From NCBI GenBank assembly GCA_932294295.1, contig OW028576.1, forward strand, positions 40,249,247 through 40,313,246: a stretch of 64,000 nt of DNA, given 5' to 3'. Positions 36,190 through 50,700 of the stretch are shown here, piece after piece. Position numbers and translations under genes: made by a program. Position 1 is the first letter of the stretch. Every line of letters starts with the position of its first letter. The notes under the pieces are model-generated. The model saw only the letters and a list, made by a program, of their open reading frames with translations, had not been told where the DNA came from and searched no databases. Source of the stretch: Alitta virens (lineage: Eukaryota; Annelida; Polychaeta; Phyllodocida; Nereididae).

Positions 36190-36475
36190 CGGGTAAAGGT
36201 AGATGCATGATCCGGCTATTTTTCCGTTACTTATCGGTTACTTCTCCGTTACTTTGCAGTTACTGCAATTTTACATGCAAGCAACCAAGCAGCCACTCAA
36301 ATTGACTAATCATTTAATAATAAAAACTTGAGTTCCCATCAGCTGCAGTAAATTAAATTCTTATAAAAGACTGGTTACTTTTCAGTTACTTCCCAGTTAC
36401 TTCCCAGTTACTTTTTATTTACTGTTCAGTCATTTTTCAGTCACATTTCAGTCACATTTGAGTCACATTTCCTTT
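36190..36475. repeat. Degenerate ~10-11-bp repeats (AGTTACTTCC, AGTCACATTT)
   Basis: Two clusters of tandem 'cagttacttcc'/'ccgttactt' units (36228-36265, 36372-36430), then 'cagtcacattt' units (36430-36472). They lie downstream of the stop of the gene ending at 36639, possibly in its 3' UTR. Confidence 0.8.
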
Positions 36476-36638
36476 CCTTTATGTTAACTGAAAAATAACA
36501 GAATTGAAGTTCGCTAGATTCACAGTACTGACAGCGGCCAATATTGAAACAATGCTGGCCCGGTTTGGAACGCTATCTGGGTTAGTGTCATGACTGCATT
36601 TAATCATTTACTGATCAACCAAAAAATTTTGTGTTGTT

Positions 36639-39600
36639 TCAGTTACTTAAGGAGTCCCCTCCACCGTCAGAGGGAGCCACTGATTGTTTGTCTTCTGAAA
36701 CAATGGAGTTCGATTTTTCTTCCATTTCTTGCTTGACAATAAGTATTGTTCCAACTGTTGAACACTTTGTGACGTCAGATTCTGAATATGCGCCATTGTT
36801 ATCATCACTATTGTCCTCATTGGATGCCTCTCTTTTTGATTTATCACTTGTGACGTCATCAGTATTGTCTCTTACGTCAATGTCTTCATTTGTAACATCA
36901 CAGTCTTTAGTGGTCTCAGACTCATTTGTCACGTCACCATGGCGTTCCGTGACGTCATGACTCGGGCTTGTGACGTCATCTTCGCCATCTTGTCGTGCTA
37001 AGATGTCATCATTGGGAGATCTTCCATTGCGCTTGTACCATTTCGCAGTAAGTTCTGGTAGAATATTCCAAGCTTCTGGAATGTAAAGAAAATTATAAAA
37101 TTATCTTATAGTGTGCTTGCAACAATGCAGCAATTAACATTGAGCTTCACCACGAGTGCAAAAGTTGCCACTCCGCAGGCCCGTAGCCAGCCACTAGCGT
37201 TGGGTGGGTCTTTTTCCTAAAATTGTGGAGCTTCGATACAAATTGTTAAAATAGCATTCCCTGATGAGGACTAATGTGTCGACATGAACCAAGTTGAGGG
37301 GCGTTGATTTCTCTTGACGGGTGGGGAGGGGATGCAGGCCTACTTTCTCTGTCCCACCGTGACTTTCCCTCGCTTGTACAAGTGACCACAGTTAACAAGT
37401 GGACACTGGCCAAAAGGTAATCAATTGTGGATCATTGATTACAAGCTATAAACTTAATACTGATATGTGATCGGTGATACTAAGTGTAAAACTTTACCAA
37501 AGCACACACGTTACAAAACAAAAGTGTGTGAAAAAAGGTACTTTTCAAAAAGATAATTTTCATTTGTGAATTTCAGGGGGGGGGGGGGGGTGATTGCATT
37601 GATCATCCCCCCTTTCCCAAAGGTTGGGGGTATATATCCCCCCACATCCCCCCCCCCCCTACATGGCAGAATATACCCAAAAAACGAGTGGACATTCATT
37701 ATTAGTGGATTTTCACAGAAAGTTCTTTATATTTCCACCAGGTTGCTATGACAGAACACTGCAATTCTATTGGCTGAAAAAGGTCCTGCCCTTGGCTGTG
37801 ATTGGCTGAAACAAAGTGCATCCTGGCAGCAGTATCTTTAGTGCATTTTAATTTATATTTGACACTTTATCATTTAGTTGATGTTTGTTATTTTTCTGAG
37901 AAAGTTATATTTATGGAATCAGTTAGTTATTACCTACTGTGTCTAAAAGGCAAAATGAGTAATAAGAGGAGAGGAAAGACTTATGTCTTGATCAGTTCAG
38001 GGTTGTTCAGTGAAAAGACTTTATTATGGATCCTAGCATACCTGGATGATTTTCTTTTTCATTAACTCCAAGTACATGAAGACTTCTGGGTGGAACTCTC
38101 TCAACAGAATCAGAGCGCGGCTCCACTTTGATGATCATTGGCGCAGGTACAGCGGTCATGCGATCAGGGATCATGTGATGGTTATCTTGCTTCTTAAATC
38201 CGTCAGGGGGCGCCTCTGTCTTGTGGCGGGAATAGTGATGGGTGTGTCGACGTTTGTTGATTTCCATGGCTGCAATTTTCAAAAATGATTTCATGGGTGA
38301 AAATGGCGATAACAAAAATAACACCGGAAGTCTGTTTCATGGCCATCGGAAACTTGACGAAATGTTTTTTTTTTCAATAGCAAATTTTCTTATTAAGAAA
38401 TGGTTGCAAGAACCAACTTCTTCATGGCCATTGTCTAATGATGACGTCACGATACTTACTCGTATATCTGAGTACAAAGAGAGGTCTGTGAAGCAAAAAT
38501 GCCTAGTTGTGGACAACCATAGATTGGGGTGAACTTTACTAAACAAACGGGGGGGCAATGATTCTTTTCATTGCTGCAAACACTTATTCTGTTGTGTGCC
38601 GATGGTATTTTCTTACCTGCGTGACGAGTATATATATAAATAAGACTTCAGGTGCAATTCTTATAGCAGACGAGTTCGGTAAGTCCATGATTAAGATATT
38701 TTCAGCCTTGGAAATAATCACAGGTGAGTTGCAATGCTTAGACAGACACCATATTTGCGTCCCAACTATCGTTCAGATCGCGCAGAACTACCCAAAATTA
38801 TAAGGGATTTTCTCAAAGCAACCAGAAGTAGAACTTCCTATCAATGATAGCAAAACATGCATGATACGAAAGTGTTTCGACGTTTCTGATCCCCGAATTT
38901 TGATTGCAATTCACCACCACCTATGGTTGTCACAACTAAAAAAATCCCAACATGACTGCTCCATGAAAAGGGTATATATCAATTAAAATGATTTTTTTTT
39001 TTCACAAAATAATATATATATACACCGAAAATTAATGTTACAATTTTTCACAGGCCCTTCTAATATAGGATATTTATATTTTATTATCTAATTCTCACCC
39101 TTCATCTCAGCTTGAGCAGTTTCCAATATCATGCTGATCCTCTTCTCAACACCGCTCTGTACACTAGGTGGCGACACTCGAGGCACTTTAGCAAGTGGCG
39201 ACATCGAGCGGTTTCTGCTGCATTTCCTCATTGACCTCATAGAGAGGTCGGCCGGTTCGTTCAGTCCCACAATTCCTGGCTCAGGGGTCCGTGACATCAT
39301 TGCAGATGGGCGTTTCCTCGAATGGAGGTCCAACTATGAAAGAGGGGCGTAATAATGTTAGGTTTGAATTAAAGAAGACGCATGAGAAAGCCCCAGAAGT
39401 GTGTTAAGGTATATTTCCATGCAAAACAAGATGATAATAGCAGGAGCTGTCTCATTGCAAACTTTTCTCATCAACAATAAGTTTTTTTTAAATATAAAAT
39501 ATGACACCTTTGCTACATAATCAACTGTTAACATATATGCATATTATGCTCAGGTATCTTGTCTGAGTAATTACAGGTGCAAAAATGGAGACAAGGCCTG

Positions 39601-42600
39601 GCGCAGGGCCATGATAGCACACCCATGCCCAAACAATTATGCAGATGTTGACCTGCAGCCTCTGCTGAACAATAATCTTGATGGCAGTTTTTCAGATGAA
39701 TTGTGGTACCCTGTTGGGGGTATCCCTTATCAGCCCTGCCCGAAATCGGCTTAGGCGGTGAGATCAACTCTCGCTTCAGATATAAGCCTTTTTTTTACGA
39801 TATAGGGATGTGACCATCTTTGAACTCCAAGATCTTACGGTAATAAACAATCTGAGGAAGTTTTGGTAAGATAGCATCAATACAAAGGGAGTTATTTTTC
39901 ACACATCGATGGACAGACGGACAACAGGCAGACATTGGTAATACTCTTCTTCAAAATATGGCTGAGGGTAATCATGTTTGCTAAGGGGTTGCAAACTTCT
40001 TTGTCGAGGCAAAGCTTAATGTCGCCCAGTGTAAGACAATATCATGGCGAAGTGTGTTCTCATCGCACAACAGGAAGAAAAGTATATGTTAAAATAAAAA
40101 TATTCAAATATTTTTTTAATTTCCATTAAAGTCTTTAGTTAAGAGATACAGTTACTTTCATACAATATGATAGACAGCTGTAGCAATGTTTTCCTGGCTG
40201 TAGCTATAACTGGCTTAAACCAACTGCTTCTGTCTACTCCTAGCTTATGGTCGCCTTCCACCTACTACCAATAAAAAAATTGAAACCTTGGTAAATGTAA
40301 GAATTTTATCTGATATATCAGAAATATGTATGTACATAGACATGCATATTTTCAGCAAAAATTATCTATAAGCAGAACTCTCAGCTTATGCACCAAATGG
40401 TGCTGCATGTACTTTCAGATCCGGTTTTGAGTAGCCTGCTAAAGTCAGACAGCTTCATTTATTGGCAAGTAGCGTTGTATGGCAGAAGGTGTCTTGCTCT
40501 GTCTATGTTCAATTTGACAGACCGTTTTTAATGAAACTAACTGTATACATTAGTTATAGGGGAATGATATAACATGGTTTAATAATCAAATGAATTTTTA
40601 AAAACCTTACTCCTTGACATGGTGAGGGGGTTGCCCGTCGCTGTGACGTCATCAATCCATGGGGAATCGCATGGGGAATCCCTTGGGAACTCCCTTGAGG
40701 AGATGGGAGGCTTCTTCTAGGGGAAGTCATTGACCCATGAGGGTTGCTGAGAGGTCTGTGGGGGGAGTGAAGTTCATGGGGTGAATGTTGACTTAGTGGG
40801 GTTGAGATGTGATTTCCTGAGAAAAAAATATAAAAAGAATAATGTTAACTTTACTTTACCAATGTTCACATATCCTACTTCTCTGTATTCACATTTCAGC
40901 TGTCAAAGATTAATATACAAAGATGTTACACTACTTCATTTGCATAAGCCATCCGCGAAGGATTGTTGGATTGTTAGCGTTAGTGGAAGACGTTCATTAC
41001 ACTACATTTCGCCAATTGGAGGACTCAATTTTGGCCAAGCCAACATGCACTCGGTTGAAACCGAGACAGACCATTGATATCCAGTCACGTGACGTAGTAG
41101 ATCGAGATAATCCCAAGTGTTTTGAACGGGCTGCTTTGGGTGAACTGGGTGAACAGTTTTTAAAACTGTATTGGTTTGTTGCTGAGAATAAAAATTCTAC
41201 AGTAAAATTGATATGTAATGTCGCTAAACATGGCATTATAGACGGAAATTTCCATGAAATTTCCAAGCAATGGCGATAACCTGAATGTCATCTGAGAAGG
41301 AAAATGCCGTTCAGAGGTCAGAGACCAAAATCAGTTATTGACAATAATAGAGCGCAGCAAATAATAGACCTAACAAAATGTTTGGAAGGTTCCTTTCATT
41401 TGCCAAATTTTACTATGGACGATATAAAATCTTCAATCTATTTAATTTCAACATATTAACTTAAACTGTAAATTTTTCATATAACTCTTCAACTGTTCTT
41501 GTACAATTTTGTGCGAATAAAATGATTGTTATTATAATACTGCGCCTCTGTGTATGATTACTCTGTACTTCTGTTATAATTTAGATTTGCATTGAAATAC
41601 AGCAATTGTAATAAATTTAACTATTTAGTACTGATGGTGTCAACAACAATGATGAAATGCACCATGCTGGAGTACTAACACTAGGAAAAAAGATTCTCGA
41701 TGACCCAGCTCCTCCTTTGTACAGTTGTTTTGTTTGACTGCCAAGCGGGAGCCGATGGAGAGTACCCGCCTCATGAACAAATAGGTTCAAGAACTTTTTA
41801 CCTCCTTTCATTAACTTTGTGAATAATTAGTAAATCGTTAATATCATTGTACATATTTGCCAAAGTGTAAGCAAAATGTCACTTATTGTGCTCAATAAAA
41901 TATTTTTATCTTTATTTACCTTTTTGCTTTGATAGATATTGACGGACTGACTGACTGACTGACCTGTGACATGGTGAGGTTGCCTTATGAACTGCACAGG
42001 GATTTGTCCAGTAATTGCAGACTGTGGCGGCAGAGGGCGCTGTATGCTTTGTTGAATGTTAACGAGGAAGACGTCATCGTGGTCGATTGTTATACCGAGA
42101 AGTCCCTCTATTGTCACCTGAAATAATATTTAATAAATTGATAATAAAGTTACATGACGTTCAATGAAAGAATATTTTAAAGTATGCCGTAAACACAGTC
42201 AGGTATCTTTGGCCGCCTCGGTGTAACTTTGGCCGCTTATGAAAATCAGAGATGCTGAGTTCTTGAGTGGTGAATGCGTGTGGCTCTGTCCAGCAAGTTT
42301 ACATTTGAACTGTTGAAGATCTATTCAGGTCCTCATTGTGCGAGTTAAATTAAAATATGAAGAAAATACTCTAGTCCAGAAGAGTGAGACAGCAACCAAA
42401 TGCATGAGACTCACGCCGAATGCGTGAGACTTGGCATGTTTGTGAAAACTTTTTTGTTACTATCTACCACTAAATCAGCTTAAATTAGGTCACTTCGTTT
42501 TTGCATAAGCAAGATTACTAACCTATAAGCATCCTAAAAATAAAGAAATTATAACCATTGATGCAGTTTATGTCATTCTTAGGACAGTTATGTTAGGGTG

Positions 42601-44334
42601 TGCGGTTTTCAAGGACACCGCAGATGCTGATTCCTTTGTTACTGGTGGTGGTGGATTAGGGCTTTACGTCCTGTATTTCTGCACCTGATGGGCTAATTAG
42701 GACAGGTAGGGACCATATGGAAATGAGACGAAGGAAGAAACAGCCATCCAACATAGGTCGACCGGGAATTGAACCCAGGACCCATTGGTTGGAAGCCCAG
42801 CACACTATTCCTTTGTTACTGGAAACCAAGTTGTAAAGCGGCCAAAACTATGGTGATTAACCGGGGGGGGGGGGGGGCACAATATTTCTCGAACAAACTG
42901 TACCCCGTAGCCTTTTTGACTAACACCGTCAATATTTCAACTAAAGCATTATATGTTCTTTGACTAATTATTAGAAATTAGTAATTTTAAGGACATGCAT
43001 GAACTGAAGCATTAATTATGTCTGATATAATTTAACGAGCCTTACCACTGCGTTATATGGTAAACTGTTCTGACATAAAACTGTCAACGTTTGAGTGATG
43101 AGCTGCCTCACTTGCTGTTGTTGGATCTTGGAAACCATCTGAAATCAATCGGTCAATCAAGTAATCAATCAATCAATTAATCAAGCACGATATCAATCAG
43201 GCACGACATCAGTCATGAACTCAATTAATCAAGTATATGAAATAAGTCTCTGCATGATGAAATGGCTGAATAAATTCAATCAATGAGATAGATAGATAGA
43301 TAGATATTTTATTTTCATCGAAATTTAAACATACATGGTTTTTGAGACATTTCATTTTGACACAAATATTTCGATGAGGGGGATGCACAAGAGTTTCGTG
43401 GAAACTATGTTTAATTGTGCATCCCCGCAATATTATTATACTAAATAATTAACAAAAGTTATATATAATAATAAAAATAATTAAAAAATTATCTAAATAT
43501 AATTTATTACATGTAAATTTAAAAAAGACATAAATGATATAAATGATATAAAGAGAAGAAAAGAGAAGAAGAACCTGCTGTCAGTTCTGCTTAGCAGACT
43601 GTTTTTCCCTAAAAGACCTAGCAAAAGCTTTTATAGTATTTTTTAATTTCAAAGATGGTGATACATCTAACCAAAGACCTGGTGCCTTCCCCAAAAAACT
43701 ATTATTGTATATTTGTGTTGTATGGTGAAGTGCTCTTAAATTGTTTCTGTTCCGTGTATGGTATTCATGATTCGCTAGGTTATATAAGTTAAGAATTCTT
43801 TTTGGTAATAATTCATTAATATATCTATACGAGATTTTCAAAAGTGCTAGTTCTATCAGGCCATTTATTTTTAAAATTTTTCCTTTTTTGTAAAATTCAG
43901 CTAAGTTTGTTCTTCTGCCAAGATTGAAGCTTTGTCTGACAGACTTATTTTGTTGAGAGAATGCATATGTATAATGAATGAATGTATCTATCAATTGATT
44001 AATTAAATTAATCAATCAATTGATCAAGCTAGATGCATGACATCAATCATCCAGTCAATCAATCAATCAGTCATGGTGAAGTCATATTAATGCATTCAAT
44101 AAATTATCACTATAGATAGATAGATATGGAAAGTGCAGCCCTCTAAGGCAAGTTCTTGCCGTGATCAATCAAACAATTTATTAGTCAATCAATCAACCAA
44201 TCAATCAATTTAATTGGCAAAGGGATGAATAAGTAAAACGAGTAAATCATTCAACCAATCAATCATTGACGAAATAATTATTGTGTAGGCAATCTAGCAA
44301 TTAATCATTCATGGGATGCTAGAATAAATGACTG

Positions 44335-44375
<41 letters not shown>

Positions 44376-47300
44376 GTCAATCATGTATAGAAGCGTTCTC
44401 ACAATTATTTTTAGTGCAGTATTTGAACGAATTAATTTCTCGAATGAATGAATAATGCAATGTGCAGTAGTTTTAATCATAACGCAAGATTATTTATTTC
44501 ACACAAAAATGCCTGAATTAATGATGAATAAACCATACAGTGACAGAAAAAAAGTTTTGCACACCAGATATATCCCACTAATTATATCAAATGTGTATAT
44601 GCTACAGAAGTGTAATAACTTTGCTAAGACAATCAATAACATTTTAATTGGCAAAGTTTCCATTGACCGTATCAAGTACACTGGCAAAATACTCCATAAA
44701 TAGAGACAAGAAATTATATTTACAAAATTACTTTTGCACCGAATTATTGCTCATTTAATGGGTGTACAGATACCCTTCTCCATTGCTGTATATACTAACA
44801 AAATTGTTTGGAATAGTTTACTTAACATATTAATTTATAAATGTATTCATGGATTAGCTCCTGACTATTTTACAAATAATGGAATATTCGCTTGGTATCA
44901 AAGAGAACACATGAAATTAATTTATATATCCCATTCCCTAATAATTAAATTATAAGAACGTGCTATTCTACAGAGGACCTAGGCAATCGAACAAGTTACC
45001 AAATCATTTAAAAGAAATCTGTAATATTGAAAAGTTTAAGATTCTATTGAAGCAACATATCAAAAGAGTACATGGCTGGTAATAACTATAGTTTGTTGAT
45101 TTTATATTATATTAATGTTTTATATATGTTATTAAATATGTTTGATGTACTTAGTATTTTATGTACTTGTTACTGTAAAGGGCCCAGATGAAAAACAGTT
45201 AAATATAAAAAAAAAATATAATAATAATAAAATATAGTTTAAGGAATTCCCTAATTACATAATCTTATACAATACCTTTTGTCCCATAATGAATGAATTC
45301 AGCAAATGATATGATGTCGGACATTTAAGCGAATATAAATCATTCCACCTTGTACTTCGGACTGTTTCACTTTTTTCATGTCATTCAAAGGTAATTGGCC
45401 ATTTTTAACAGATCAAAATGACTTTAAAATCTTCAGATGATAACTTATCATTATCTAATGTAACTTTAGAACGTTAATTGTTTGAAGTTGCTATTAAAAG
45501 CTCATATCTAAAGGTTTTGCGATAAATCGATAAAATTCCAATAAATCAAAGATTCGTATCAGCATAATGTCTTATTTATTTATCACTGGTAATACGTTAT
45601 GATCTTTTTTATCTAGCTCTCATAAATCATGGTTGAAAACCAGGACTTGGAACCATAAATCTCAATTTTACATTATTGGGCACTATTAAATATTAATGAA
45701 ATTTAAATCTAAACATATCAAAATTATACATTTCAAAGTAGTTATTTGGGCTTCATCACCATTTGACTTTTGACTCAGCATTTTAATTTTTCTTCCAGCA
45801 CTTTCATTTTTTAAATACCAAACCACCTTGACACAAGCCCTTTGACCCAATATGAGTGACCTTGACCCATTTATCAAGGTCACCAGTCTCTTTTAAAGTG
45901 AAATCTTGCAAAGTGTAACTTTCAATTACTCAATAACTGATAGAGCTACAGACTTGTGCTACATATGTTTGTAGGTTTTAAAGGTTCTTTAATTCCCCGT
46001 CCGTCAAACTGACACCCCAAATGGGGTAAAGGGTCTAAAATCAGTTACTGGTAATGTGAAGAAAAATATAACTACATTCAGTACTTTGGCGGCGATAGGA
46101 TGAAGGGCTGCTGAGCTAAAGGGGCGTTCACACTATCACCTATGACGACAGATGATAATTGTTTTTTTACTCTTGCTCATCCTTGTCCATACGTAATCAA
46201 CTCGCTTAGCATTTCAAGGATACTCTTGCTAATCCGTAAAACTTTTTAAAACTTTGGTGGATATTCTAGGAGTAAATTGTCCATATTCGTTATGTAACTC
46301 TAGTTACATAACTCGCTCGGGGGTCAGTCGGCGTCCTATGTACGTACATGGCAATACGTAGCCATACGTAGCCATTGTCCATCCATACATACTCGCCATC
46401 CACTCACGTCCACTTGTAGAATGCTTGTGAATGCTCGGCGGACATCCATCGCCCACCCGTCATCTTTCATGTGTATCTTGCCCATCCTTGAACCACTCGC
46501 ACGGGCGATCTATGAGCGATCTATGAGCGATCTATGAGCGATCTACGAGCGATCTACGAGTGCCTCACGGATGCCTCTCGGATGCCTGAGGACGGATGTT
46601 CGTCGAGCGTTTTACGGACGTCCAGCAAGCAATCTACGACTGCCTCATGTGTATTTGTGGAAAACATTTATACGTGATTAACAGAGCCACGAGTGAGCAG
46701 GTATAGCTACGTGTAGCCCATTTTTTACGTAAGTGGTCACAGTGTGAAAGCCCCTTAAGTCTAAAAGTTAGTATACACTAAATATGTAATCAAAATGTCT
46801 GAAAATATGCTCCAAATATCTAGAAAAGTGTGTTACTTTGACTAACAGTTTATTTGGACAGACAAAATTTCAGTGGTTGGCCAAATCTACTTAAATAGTC
46901 AATAAAATATATAGTTTAAAAATTAAATAATGAAGGAGTCATAATATTATTGACAATTTGCGTCATTATGTGTCATATTTTTGTACTAATGATAACAGAT
47001 TAATTATGCATTAAGTGTGATAATACTCACCACAAGTGATTACGATTTATCAATATACAAGTTCTTGAAAAAGATGTATTATGTTATTTTTTGAGATCAT
47101 GATAGCGTAATGACAAGAAATCAATAGTTTTCCACTTGAGATAGATTTTTTTTTATTATTCAAAGAACGCAATTTCACAGTCATTACATTTATAAGTTAT
47201 CATATTTGTTGTTAATCTACATTTCCTGTGTCTCCAAAGTCTTCAGTTGATCATTTTTATATTTAGAATGATCATCTATATTAATCAATTATGTAAATAT

Positions 47301-47732
47301 TTTATTTCAAGAATACTTTTTAATTTTAGTACTATAATTAGTGTGTCTATCTATCTCACTATCAATCTATCAATCTATCTATCTATCTATCTATCTATCA
47401 ATCTATCTATCTATATATCTATCTATCTATATATCTATCTATCTATCTCTCTATCTAACTATCTATCTGTCTCTCTCTCTATTTATCTATCTATCTATCT
47501 GTCTATCTATCTATTTATCTGTTTGTCCATCTATCTATCCGTCAATCTAGTACAATAATCTGTGTCTATCTATCTAGCTATCTATCTATCTATCTAACTA
47601 TCTATCTGTCTCTCTACCTATCTATCTATCTATATATCTATCTGTCTGTCTGTCTACCTACCCATCTATGTATATATTTATCTATCATTCAATCTATCTA
47701 TCCTTCTATCCATCTGCCTATCTATCTATTTA

Positions 47733-47775
<43 letters not shown>

Positions 47776-50700
47776 GTCTTACCCTGTTTTTGCTCTGAAT
47801 TCTCAGTTATATCAATCTTGTTCTGCAAGAGAATCTATTGATCTAAAAACGTTCAATCTAATGAGCATATCGATCCGTCAGGTTGCCATGGAAACCAGAA
47901 ATTGTCACCACGCAACGATGGTAAAAATGGCAGAGAAAAAAATACACAAGCACTTTGGCATTGTGGAGAGAGACTATGGATCACTATTGATGAAAAATAT
48001 CAATAGTTTGGATATAATTGCTATTTCTATTGCGTTTTTATCCACTTATAATTGTAGAATAAAAAGCATTATATTCCATAAACAGTATGGATCCTACCGT
48101 AAGACCACATTATTATTAAATATAATACTGATTATAGAGCCTAAGATTCAGCACTAAAATAAATAAATATAGAATTGATATAAATTACAAAATGTACGAT
48201 GTATATAGATCATTTGAATAGTGTTTCAGAATTAAAATACCTCAGAGTTTCGCCCAAATAATTTTGTCCCATGAGAAACACCTCACTATTAAGACCACCT
48301 CATGAAAGGTATTTTGTGCCCAGTTCAATTTTTCCTATGGAATGACCTTGATTTGTCTGCATAGTCAAGCCCAAGTTGTGCGACATTTAAGCAGAAGTTA
48401 AAAATAATTTCATTATTAGAACCTTTACTTTATTTCTGCCTTTGGGATTACCCCGAAAGGCAGAAGTTATGTTGGCACATGCTCACTTATATGTGAAAGG
48501 GTGTATTATTTTCCCATTTTGTAACTGTGGCACTTCTGCAAAAACTGTTAACCAATTTTTCCTCGAATTTCCGAACTATTCAAACAATAGACAAATCTTG
48601 TAAAAACAGTGTTACTAATACAACACCACTCATAATAACTTCCAATTTACTTTAATTTGGAGAAAAATATCTAGCCCCAGATGCCAATTCTGATATAATC
48701 ATCCAAATAATATCATTTGTTTCATCAACAAATCGATTTTAGCTCAATCCTAGCCTATTTGTAATAGTTCATCAATAGATCAATTATTCATCCAGTTTTT
48801 ACTTTACTTGTCAACCCACAGCCACAGGTCTTTTGAAGAGATTGCACATGAGCCTTCAGCTCGATGGTCAAATTAAATAAATATGTTTAAACCAAGACCA
48901 CCTACCTATTAATACAACCTCATTAGTGAGACCACGTCACTACTGACACTACCTCACAAATAAGACAATTGTACTATTAAGACCACCTCACTATTAAGAC
49001 ACCTCACTAATAAGACCACCTCACTATTTAAGACCACCTCATGATTAAGACCACCTCACTATTAGACCACCTCACTATTTAGACCACTTCATTATTAAGA
49101 ACACCTCACTATTATGACCACCTCATTATTAAGAACACCTCACTATTAAGAACACCTCATTATTTAAAACCACCTCATTATTAAGACCACCTCACTATTA
49201 AGACCACCTCACTATTTAAGACCACCTCACTAATAAGACCACCTCACTGTTTAAGACCATCTCACTAATAAGACCACCTCACTGTTTAAGACCACCTCAT
49301 GATTAAGACCACCTCATCAGTGAGTCATCATAAATTCATACCCAGTTGTCATATAACGACCACCATTGTATCTAACCTCTTTATTCAGACCACACTAATT
49401 TGTACCCAATAGTGGTCTTAATAGTGAGGTTACGCTATAAGGTAATGCAATGCATATAGCCTATTACACTGTTGCTGCAACTTTATGTATATCGCAACTT
49501 CAGTTAGTGAAGGCTGTTTGATAATTTATCAATAACTGTCGGGAATTTTGGTATTTATAGTTGTAAACATCAATATTTTAAGAGTTTTTCAGCTTAGAAT
49601 TGTAAATTAGTTTTACAGCATTATGTTGGGAGAAATGTATGTAGTATAGATACAGAGATATGATGACTTCAATACATTGATTCATATTCGTTATATGAGT
49701 AATTTTTAAACACACTATTGCATTGCACTGTATTATTGTATTGTATTGTATTGTATTGCATTTTATTGTTTTGTTTTGTTTTGTACTGTGCTGATTTAAT
49801 GCTTTCGGACTGATTAGTCAGCTTATATGACCAACTGCAGGCAGACGTAATGATGAGATTATAAGGTTCGGAGTCCACACCATGCTACACATTCACCCCA
49901 GTGTTTTCTTACTGGCATCGGCATGGGCACCGTGTACAAGGCACCTCCAATTTAATGTCTAACCTGGGACGTTGAGCAGAACTAACTTGGACCTTGGACC
50001 CCCCGACTTTTTTTTTTGTTTTCATAAAATTTTGACCTTATTCTTTTTCTGTGGCTAAAAATCACTAAGCAACACATTATTGTCATTGCAACAATTTTGA
50101 GCAAAGTCTTTATGTATGTTATCTATTCAGATATGTTTTACATGGGTAATTATGCATCATAATATTTCTCATCTCTTAAACATTTTGACCAATTTATTTG
50201 TATATTATGACAATATTTTACATTTTCAATGGCGAAAAATCACTATAGACAATGAATTCTCTTTTATTGAAAAAATAAAATTGACCAACTTATTCATATA
50301 TTTATGAGAACATTTCCTATATTCACTAACTGGAAGCCATCCAAAAATTTAAATAAAGATAATAATGTACACTTAGTAATATTAATGTCACACTGTCACT
50401 ACAAATAACAGATTATTGACACATTTTCGACAAAACAAATTGATTTATTTGAATAATAACTATGAAAAGGAGCCATAAAATCTGATCATTGTGCTGGAAT
50501 AAATGCTTCTGCTTATTAATAATTAATGAACTTTTGGATGGCACCAACTGTTTGCATGGAATACAGTTGAGTGTAAATACTAAGAGCACATACGGCCGAT
50601 GATTATCTTTACAAATTGATGAAAGCAGACATTAGTGTACTGGTTCTACTTAATAAACCCACAGAAATACATTGCTTACTACATATTATACTATCAAGTT

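Noticed and set aside
38007..38324. 105-residue frame starting left of exon 6 as a separate gene
   Set aside because: The part from 38269 to 38042 is an internal exon of the seven-exon gene; the rest is flanking intron.
47247..47558. Ser-Ile-Tyr-Leu repeat frames (also at 61752-62051)
   Set aside because: Translation of TATC/GATA microsatellites.
47774..48157. 127-residue frame right after the TATC tract
   Set aside because: Begins in the microsatellite, no domain, no splice sites; composition not convincing.
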